Positions 6,971 to 11,320 of a stretch of 11,320 bases of DNA are shown piece by piece. Positions within the stretch are counted from its first letter, which is position 1. Each line of letters starts with the position of its first letter. The notes beneath the pieces are model-generated. The model ran no database searches and had not been told where the DNA came from. It saw nothing but the letters and a program-made list of their open reading frames with translations. The stretch covers positions 350 through 11,669 of the forward strand of contig DYJG01000034.1 in NCBI GenBank assembly GCA_020723225.1, given 5' to 3'. Made by a program: the position numbers and the translations under genes. Source of the stretch: Desulfobacca acetoxidans. GTDB lineage: Bacteria > Desulfobacterota > Desulfobaccia > Desulfobaccales > 0-14-0-80-60-11.

Positions 6971-7456
6971 ATGGCTTCCAGAATCCGACGCACGTTATTG
7001 AATATCATTCCTTCCATCTCCGAGCGGGCGGGCCAATGGGCGCTGCAACGGTTTTCGGGAGGGCTGGTGGGCCAATTGGGAGATAGATTGACCGACAAGT
7101 TCCTGGAGTTTCTCCTGTACGGGATGGATTTGGGTTTTTGTCTTTCCAGGGACTATCGGAGGAATATCAAAGATTTTCGAGGAAGCTACGTTTTCAGAAC
7201 CGCGAATCAAAGCGTGGCCGCGTCCGTGACTTTCGCCAATGAGGACATGCAGGTTCAGACCAAACCGGTGGAAGACTGGGACTGCAGGATCACCTTCGAA
7301 AACGCGGCTGCGCTGCGGCGCTTTCTCTTTTCCGGGAACCAGGACATTTTGAATTCTCTCCTCGCCAATGAAGTGGAGGTGGAGGGCAACCTGAACTATA
7401 TTTACAGGTTCGGTTTCCTGGCCAAGGACCTGGGCCGGAGGCTCGGGGTGGTGTAG
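6971..7456 (+). CDS. Small SCP2-like (sterol carrier/lipid-binding) protein between the radical enzyme and its activase
   Basis: The protein has 161 residues. Residues ~68-155 resemble the SCP2 lipid-transfer fold: GSYVFRTANQSVAASVTFAN (71-90), alternating strands QVQTKP and DCRITFE, helix AAALRRFLFSGNQDILNSLL (112-131), then VEVEGNLNYIYRFGFL (135-150), matching the family pattern of a 'gkl.veGd...l..l' ending. SCP2 domains bind lipids, sterols or acyl chains in a hydrophobic tunnel. The first ~65 residues are helical and amphipathic and fit no family that I know. No signal peptide or Cys cluster is visible, so it is not like BssB/BssC. AGAGGTGA precedes ATG 6971. The gene lies 6 nt after the radical enzyme and 2 nt before the activase, indicating tight coupling. 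It may deliver or hold a hydrophobic substrate; that is inference. The family call rests on pattern recognition only. Confidence 0.7.
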   Translation: MASRIRRTLLNIIPSISERAGQWALQRFSGGLVGQLGDRLTDKFLEFLLYGMDLGFCLSRDYRRNIKDFRGSYVFRTANQSVAASVTFANEDMQVQTKPVEDWDCRITFENAAALRRFLFSGNQDILNSLLANEVEVEGNLNYIYRFGFLAKDLGRRLGVV

Positions 7457-7458
7457 GT

Positions 7459-8373
7459 GTGAATAAATCACCTCTGATTGTGGACATCAAAAGGCACAGC
7501 CTCGAAGACGGGCCGGGCATTCGCACGGTGGTCTTTTTTAAGGGCTGTCCCCTGCGCTGCGTCTTTTGCCACAGCCCCGAGACCCAGGACTGCGGGAGGG
7601 AAATCGCTTTTTACCCCGGCAGGTGCATCCGCTGCGGCCAATGCGCCGCGGCCTGCCCCCGGGGGGCCATAGAACTGGAGCTGGCCGGCCGCATCCACCG
7701 GGAGCGTTGTTTACGCTGCGGCGCGTGCGCCGAAGCCTGCCCAGCGGGGGGATTGAGGCTGTTGGGCTCCTCTTATGAAGTGGAGCAGTTGGCCGAGATT
7801 CTGCTAAGGGATCGCGCCTTTTTCCGCCATTCAGGGGGGGGAGTCACCCTTTCGGGAGGCGAGTGCACCCTTTTTCCGGAATATCTGGAAGCCTTGCTCA
7901 AGATATTAAGAAAAGAAGGCGTCCACGTCGTCCTGGAGACCTCGGGCTATTTCGACTATTCCCTCTTCCGGCGCAAGCTGCTGCCCTATCTCGATCTGAT
8001 TTACTTCGACGTCAAGATCGGCGACCCCGGGCTCCACCGGCAGTATTGCGGGAAATCCAATGCCAGGATCTACCGGAACCTCAAAGCCCTCCTCGGGGAA
8101 GGAGCCGCGGGGGTGCATCCCCGGGTTCCCCTGGTGCCCGGCATCACCGCTACCCCGGAAAACCTGGCGGCTATCGTTGATCTCCTGTGCCGGGCGGGGG
8201 CGGGAGACATTACTCTTTTGCCCTATAATCCCCTGGGGTTGGGGATGGCGACCCACCTCGGGCGGCCGAAACCTCCGCTCCCGGAACGGTTTATGACGCC
8301 CGGCGAAGAGCGGATGATCAAGGAGATGGTTCTGAAAATAATCGGGGACAAAAGTTACGGCTGTCAGAATTAA
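7459..8373 (+). CDS. Glycyl radical enzyme activating enzyme (radical SAM, two extra Fe-S clusters)
   Basis: The protein has 304 residues. Cys30-x3-Cys34-x2-Cys37 (GCPLRCVFCHSPE) is the radical-SAM cluster motif. It is followed by a ferredoxin-like insert with two C-x2-C-x2-C-x3-C sets (Cys56/59/62/66 and Cys84/87/90/94), then the SAM-binding SGGE (132-135) and LETSGYF (159-165). This is the architecture of activases for dehydratase-, CutC- and BssD-type radical enzymes; plain PflA lacks the insert. It should cleave SAM to abstract H from Gly809 of the upstream enzyme. The start is GTG 7459, 2 nt after the previous stop. No strong Shine-Dalgarno lies at normal spacing (GGAGG is ~17 nt upstream), so translation is probably coupled to the SCP2-like gene. 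The N-terminus IVDIKRHSLEDGPGIRT is the family's normal start region. Confidence 0.95.
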   Translation: MNKSPLIVDIKRHSLEDGPGIRTVVFFKGCPLRCVFCHSPETQDCGREIAFYPGRCIRCGQCAAACPRGAIELELAGRIHRERCLRCGACAEACPAGGLRLLGSSYEVEQLAEILLRDRAFFRHSGGGVTLSGGECTLFPEYLEALLKILRKEGVHVVLETSGYFDYSLFRRKLLPYLDLIYFDVKIGDPGLHRQYCGKSNARIYRNLKALLGEGAAGVHPRVPLVPGITATPENLAAIVDLLCRAGAGDITLLPYNPLGLGMATHLGRPKPPLPERFMTPGEERMIKEMVLKIIGDKSYGCQN

Positions 8374-8402
8374 TTTGTAATAAGGACGGAAGGAGAAATC
8401 CC

Positions 8403-9014
8403 ATGGTCCAAATTGATATTCCCGCCGCGTTTGCCGTCAGCCTGTTATCCATCGACCTGGGCAGAAAGGCCTTGAAAAAGGCGGGAGCGAACCATCCCCG
8501 GGAAAAAACCGCCATGTATTATCTCTACCTGTCCCGTTCCCTCTTTTTCGCGGGATGCGTCATCGCCCCCGCAGGCATCTATCTCCTGTCCGGTTGGCCC
8601 GGGTGGGAGCAGATTTATTGGAGCAGGCGCTTTGAAGAAGTGATGCACACCGGCTGGGTGAATGCCCTCCTGCCCGCCTTATTCGTGATGGCCATCGTGC
8701 TCGGAGCCTACTGGGGCCATATCCTGGGCTACCGCTGGCTCATGAGCGGCAAGGAAAAGTATCTGCGCCCCGCTTATCTCGGGGTTTTGCTGGTGGTGGG
8801 AATAGTGGTCCTCTCCTGCTATCCTTCCTTCCTCTATGTGGGGACCTACGACCAATACCATAATCTGGCCGGTCAAAGCCGCGAGGCCATGGGCAGTGTG
8901 TTCCGGAATCCTTATGGTTTTTCCGTGGGTTGGCTGGGGGTAATGATTTACTTCAGCGCCGCGTTCGCCATTCTTTGCTGGCGGATAATCCGGGAGAACC
9001 GGGAAATATCTTGA
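8403..9014 (+). CDS. Uncharacterised integral membrane protein, about four transmembrane helices
   Basis: The protein has 203 residues and I recognise no family. Hydrophobic helices are visible at about 45-63, 84-110, 123-146 and 173-194. An N-terminal amphipathic segment (5-19) could lie at the interface. An aromatic loop GWPGWEQIYW (64-73) follows the first helix and a polar loop (147-172) separates the last two. Cys52, Cys139 and Cys192 all fall in or near helices; there is no haem-binding CxxCH or Fe-S motif. ATG 8403 has AAGGAG at 7-nt spacing, and the gene starts 29 nt after the activase. It is the last gene of the operon. Roles consistent with its place include a substrate channel, a membrane dock for the lipid-handling proteins or a quinone-linked component, but nothing in the sequence selects among these. 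Confidence 0.85.
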   Translation: MVQIDIPAAFAVSLLSIDLGRKALKKAGANHPREKTAMYYLYLSRSLFFAGCVIAPAGIYLLSGWPGWEQIYWSRRFEEVMHTGWVNALLPALFVMAIVLGAYWGHILGYRWLMSGKEKYLRPAYLGVLLVVGIVVLSCYPSFLYVGTYDQYHNLAGQSREAMGSVFRNPYGFSVGWLGVMIYFSAAFAILCWRIIRENREIS

Positions 9015-9070
9015 GGTAATCGTATCTCTAATACCAAATTCACCTGTAACAAAACCGTATCATCAAACCG

Positions 9071-9140
9071 CGTCCATCTGCGTTTATCTGCGTTCATCGG
9101 CGGTTAAATTATAACCGCGGATGCACGCCGATGAACGCCG
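9071..9140. repeat. Tandem 10-nt units with a 63-nt imperfect palindrome, between convergent operons
   Basis: Three 10-nt units, CGTCCATCTG, CGTTTATCTG and CGTTCATCGG (9071-9100), are followed by CGGTTA-AATTA-TAACCG (9101-9117) and two complementary-sense units. Positions 9078-9106 pair with 9112-9140 at 25 of 29 positions, one of them a G-T wobble. It lies between the stop codons of two converging transcripts and could act as a bidirectional terminator. The pattern resembles dispersed REP-like repeats with CATCTGCG units that I recall from environmental anaerobes. The rest of 9015-9188 shows nothing else. Confidence 0.7.
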
Positions 9141-9188
9141 CTCATCCTCTGATACTTTGCCGCTCGCGGGAGTTTCGGCCCCGGCAGG

Positions 9189-10220
9189 CTATCCTCCGAT
9201 TCGCAGCACCTTGGCGCCCCGGATCTTTCTTTCCTTAAGCTCCAGCAGCGCCTTGTTCGCCTCCTCCAATCGGTATTCCTGAAACTCCGGCTGCAGCGGG
9301 ATTTGCGCGGCCAGTTCCAGAAACTCGGCCACGTCCTGCCGGCCGACATTGGCCACGCTCTTGATCTCTTTTTCCAACCAGAGATGCCGGGCATAATCGA
9401 TTTTTAACAAAGCCTCCTTATCCGCTTCCTCTTTGCGGATAGCATTGATCACCAGTCTGCCGCCCTTCTCCAGGTTCTTCAAACCCTCGACAATGGGGCC
9501 CCATACCGGGGTGGTGTCAATGGCCCGTTGCAATTTTTCCGGGGTTTCCGCAGCAAAGTCGCCGGCCCAGACCGCCCCCAACTCGATGGCAAAATCCCTC
9601 TCGGCCCGGGTCCTGGAAAAGACGAAGACCTTGCTTAAGGGATAGCTGCGCCGCACCATTTTCAGGACCAGGTGGGCCGAGGCGCCGAAGCCGAGCAGAC
9701 CGAGGTTGTCGCCGTCCTCAATACCGGTCAGCCTCAGGGAGCGATAGCCGATGGCCCCCGCGCACAGGAGCGGCGCGGCTTCCCCATCCGCGAACACCTC
9801 CGGGATGGGGTAGGCAAAATCCCCGGGCACCGTGGTATATTCCGCATAGCCGCCGTCCACGTCCCGGCCGGTGGCCTGAAACCCGCGGCATAAGTTCTCG
9901 TTGCCCCGGCGGCAGAAATGGCACTCCCCGCAGGCCCGGTTGATCCAGGCGATGCCCACCCGGTCGCCCACCTGGAATCTCGTGACTTCCCTCCCTTTTT
10001 GCTCGACCCTGCCGACAATCTGGTGGCCTAAAATTATGGGGAATCTTGCCGGCGGGGTCCTTCCCTCGATTTCGTCCAATTCGGTGTGGCAGACCCCGCA
10101 GACGGCAACCCGCACCAGGATTTCCCGGTCTCCAGGCTCCGGGACGGGCAGGTCCGCCAACTCCAGGGGGTTTTTATTTTCGGCAAGATTCGTGATCTGC
10201 CGCAAGACCATGGCTTTCAT
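9189..10220 (-). CDS. Zinc-dependent alcohol dehydrogenase (medium-chain dehydrogenase/reductase)
   Basis: The protein has 343 residues. Catalytic zinc ligands appear as Cys41 (CGVCHTEL), His66 (GHQIVG) and Cys153 (LLCAG). The structural zinc loop is Cys97/100/103/111 (CGECHFCRRGNENLC). The Rossmann motif is GLLGFGASAH (174-183), with an unusual GFGASAH in place of the common GxGGxG. The residue after His66 is Gln67 where most members have Glu, a modest departure. It should interconvert an alcohol and an aldehyde or ketone with NAD(P)H; the substrate is unknown. ATG 10220 has AAGGA at ~6-nt spacing. It lies 14 nt downstream of the ferredoxin oxidoreductase beta gene and is probably cotranscribed with it. 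It converges on the glycyl radical operon, so a shared pathway is possible but not shown. Confidence 0.93.
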   Translation of the reverse strand: MKAMVLRQITNLAENKNPLELADLPVPEPGDREILVRVAVCGVCHTELDEIEGRTPPARFPIILGHQIVGRVEQKGREVTRFQVGDRVGIAWINRACGECHFCRRGNENLCRGFQATGRDVDGGYAEYTTVPGDFAYPIPEVFADGEAAPLLCAGAIGYRSLRLTGIEDGDNLGLLGFGASAHLVLKMVRRSYPLSKVFVFSRTRAERDFAIELGAVWAGDFAAETPEKLQRAIDTTPVWGPIVEGLKNLEKGGRLVINAIRKEEADKEALLKIDYARHLWLEKEIKSVANVGRQDVAEFLELAAQIPLQPEFQEYRLEEANKALLELKERKIRGAKVLRIGG

Positions 10221-10234
10221 GGGAATTCCTTATT

Positions 10235-11155
10235 TTATTGTGAACTGATTCCGGCCCAGTAAGCATCCACGTTATCTTGGATCTCCCGGAGGAGGGCGTC
10301 GTTGCGCTGCGGCGCGAACAGGTGGGCGAAACGGCCCTGGCGCTTAAGGTATTCCTCCACGGGGAGGCGGGGGCGGGGGATTTTGGTGTGGACGATCTTG
10401 CCGTCCGCATATTCCTTGAGGGGCCAGATGCCGGTTTTCACCGCCAGGCGGCCGATCTCCACCGTTTCCTTGGGATCGAAGTCCCAACCGGGAGGGCAGG
10501 GCGCCAGGGTGAGGATGAGACGCGGTCCCTTGAGATTCTTGGCTTTCTCGATCTTCCGGGCCAGGTCCAGGGGTTCGGCGGCCACCGCGGTGGCCGCATA
10601 GACCGGCCGATGCGCCGCCCAGATGGCGAAGAGGTCTTTTTTATAGCCCGGAAAGCCCCGGGCGCTCAGGGTGGTGGCGGTGCGGGCCGCGTGCGGCGTG
10701 GCTTCCGAGTGCTGCTGGCCGGTATTGCCGAACCCCTCGTTGTCGTAGCAGAGATAGAGAAAATTGAGGCCCCGCTCCAGGGCGCTGGAAGTGGCCGACA
10801 GCCCCATGCCGTAGGCGGAGCCGTCGCCTGAAAGGACCACCACCTCCAGGTCCTCTTCCGGGCCCATGCGGCCTTTGGCCAGCAGCACGTCCAGGGCGTC
10901 CCTGACCCCCTGGGCCCCGGCCGGGGCCGAAGCCATGGCCGTATAGAGCCAGGACCCCCGGAAAGGCGTGAAAGGGTAGGTGGCCAGCAGCGTCAGACAC
11001 CCCGCGGCATTGACGAACACCGTCTTCGTCCCCAGGATGTCATAGACCCCGTGCAGCGCCTCCAACCCCCCGCACCCGGCGCACATAGGCGTCCCCGCGC
11101 CCAGAAGATGGACGGAGGGGAGGGGTTTGGGGAGTTTTGGTTTTTCGGCGGTCAT
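10235..11155 (-). CDS. 2-oxoacid:ferredoxin oxidoreductase, beta (thiamine diphosphate) subunit
   Basis: The protein has 306 residues. Cys25, Cys28 (CAGCG), Cys53 (AAGC) and Cys220 (LAPCPPG) match the four [4Fe-4S] ligands of PorB-type subunits. The thiamine-diphosphate/Mg motif runs from GDGSAYGMG (110-118) to YDNEGFGNTG (137-146). The complex oxidatively decarboxylates a 2-oxoacid (pyruvate or a branched or aromatic analogue) to an acyl-CoA while reducing ferredoxin; the specificity is not readable here. No alpha, gamma or delta subunit gene lies in the window: downstream is an alcohol dehydrogenase and the 165 bp upstream are non-coding, so partners lie elsewhere. ATG 11155 was chosen over ATG 11227 because the extra 24 codons would run through a repeat and do not look like the family. 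Its AGGAAG is 11 nt upstream, a loose spacing. Confidence 0.92.
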   Translation of the reverse strand: MTAEKPKLPKPLPSVHLLGAGTPMCAGCGGLEALHGVYDILGTKTVFVNAAGCLTLLATYPFTPFRGSWLYTAMASAPAGAQGVRDALDVLLAKGRMGPEEDLEVVVLSGDGSAYGMGLSATSSALERGLNFLYLCYDNEGFGNTGQQHSEATPHAARTATTLSARGFPGYKKDLFAIWAAHRPVYAATAVAAEPLDLARKIEKAKNLKGPRLILTLAPCPPGWDFDPKETVEIGRLAVKTGIWPLKEYADGKIVHTKIPRPRLPVEEYLKRQGRFAHLFAPQRNDALLREIQDNVDAYWAGISSQ

Positions 11156-11212
11156 GGAGATGGTAACTTCCTGTTCTGCTAAAAGAATGTTTATCCCGAA
11201 AAGATTAGCCTC

Positions 11213-11248
11213 ACGCAAAGACGCCAAGGCGCAAAGGAAGACGCAAAA
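11213..11248. repeat. Short-period repeat (8-nt ACGCAAAG-type units)
   Basis: ACGCAAAG, ACGCCAAG and GCGCAAAG lie head to tail (11213-11236). After GAAG comes ACGCAAAA (11241-11248). The last bases of the window (CTCTGCGC, 11313-11320) resemble the start of an inverted copy, but the window ends there. This type of TTTGCGTC repeat is, from memory, dispersed in many environmental genomes. It lies upstream of the ferredoxin oxidoreductase gene. Nothing else is clear in 11156-11320. Confidence 0.55.
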
Positions 11249-11320
11249 ATAGAAATCAAAGGCGACCTTGCTTAACTATACCTAGCGACATAAATAATTG
11301 CGCATTATTCTTCTCTGCGC

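Noticed and set aside
6971..7456. BssB/BssC-type small subunit of a benzylsuccinate synthase
   Set aside because: Those subunits are much smaller and carry Cys ligands for an Fe-S cluster; this protein has only scattered Cys (57 and 105) and an SCP2-like pattern.
11156..11227. Upstream ATG adding 24 codons to the ferredoxin oxidoreductase beta subunit
   Set aside because: The extension would be encoded partly by the short-period repeat and does not resemble the family.

Overview
The window looks like chromosome of a GC-rich strict anaerobe, most likely a Desulfobacterota (deltaproteobacterial) sulfate reducer or syntroph. This is inferred from gene content: a glycyl radical enzyme with its radical-SAM activase, a 2-oxoacid:ferredoxin oxidoreductase beta subunit, and an Fe-S/FMN old-yellow-enzyme-type oxidoreductase. 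No marker gene fixes the taxonomy.

Layout. (a) 1-431: the 3' end of a tyrosine recombinase gene, then a 28-nt 3' tRNA fragment, which looks like the right end of an integrated element lying to the left. (b) 482-3885, minus strand: a two-gene unit of an FMN/[4Fe-4S] oxidoreductase followed by a large calcineurin-like metallophosphoesterase. (c) 3886-4411: a divergent control region with a CRP/FNR-like palindrome, two promoter-like sequences sharing an inverted TTGACT/AGTCAA pair, and a leader of about 400 nt with competing hairpins. (d) 4412-9014, plus strand: a compact four-gene operon of glycyl radical enzyme, small SCP2-like lipid-binding protein, glycyl radical activase, and a roughly four-helix membrane protein of unknown function. 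(e) 9071-9140: tandem 10-nt units and a long imperfect palindrome between convergent operons. (f) 9189-11155, minus strand: 2-oxoacid:ferredoxin oxidoreductase beta subunit followed by a zinc alcohol dehydrogenase. (g) 11156-11320: non-coding sequence with a second short-period repeat.

The main point of interest is the operon at 4412-9014. The glycyl radical enzyme has the thiyl-radical Cys, the C-x-E motif and the Gly-radical loop, but I cannot assign it to a characterised reaction. An SCP2-like protein sits between the enzyme and its activase, and a membrane protein closes the operon, so the substrate may be hydrophobic or membrane-derived. No BssB/BssC-like small subunit, CoA-transferase, microcompartment or transporter gene is present. 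The flanking oxidoreductase, alcohol dehydrogenase and ferredoxin oxidoreductase could process a product further, but no shared pathway is shown by the sequence.
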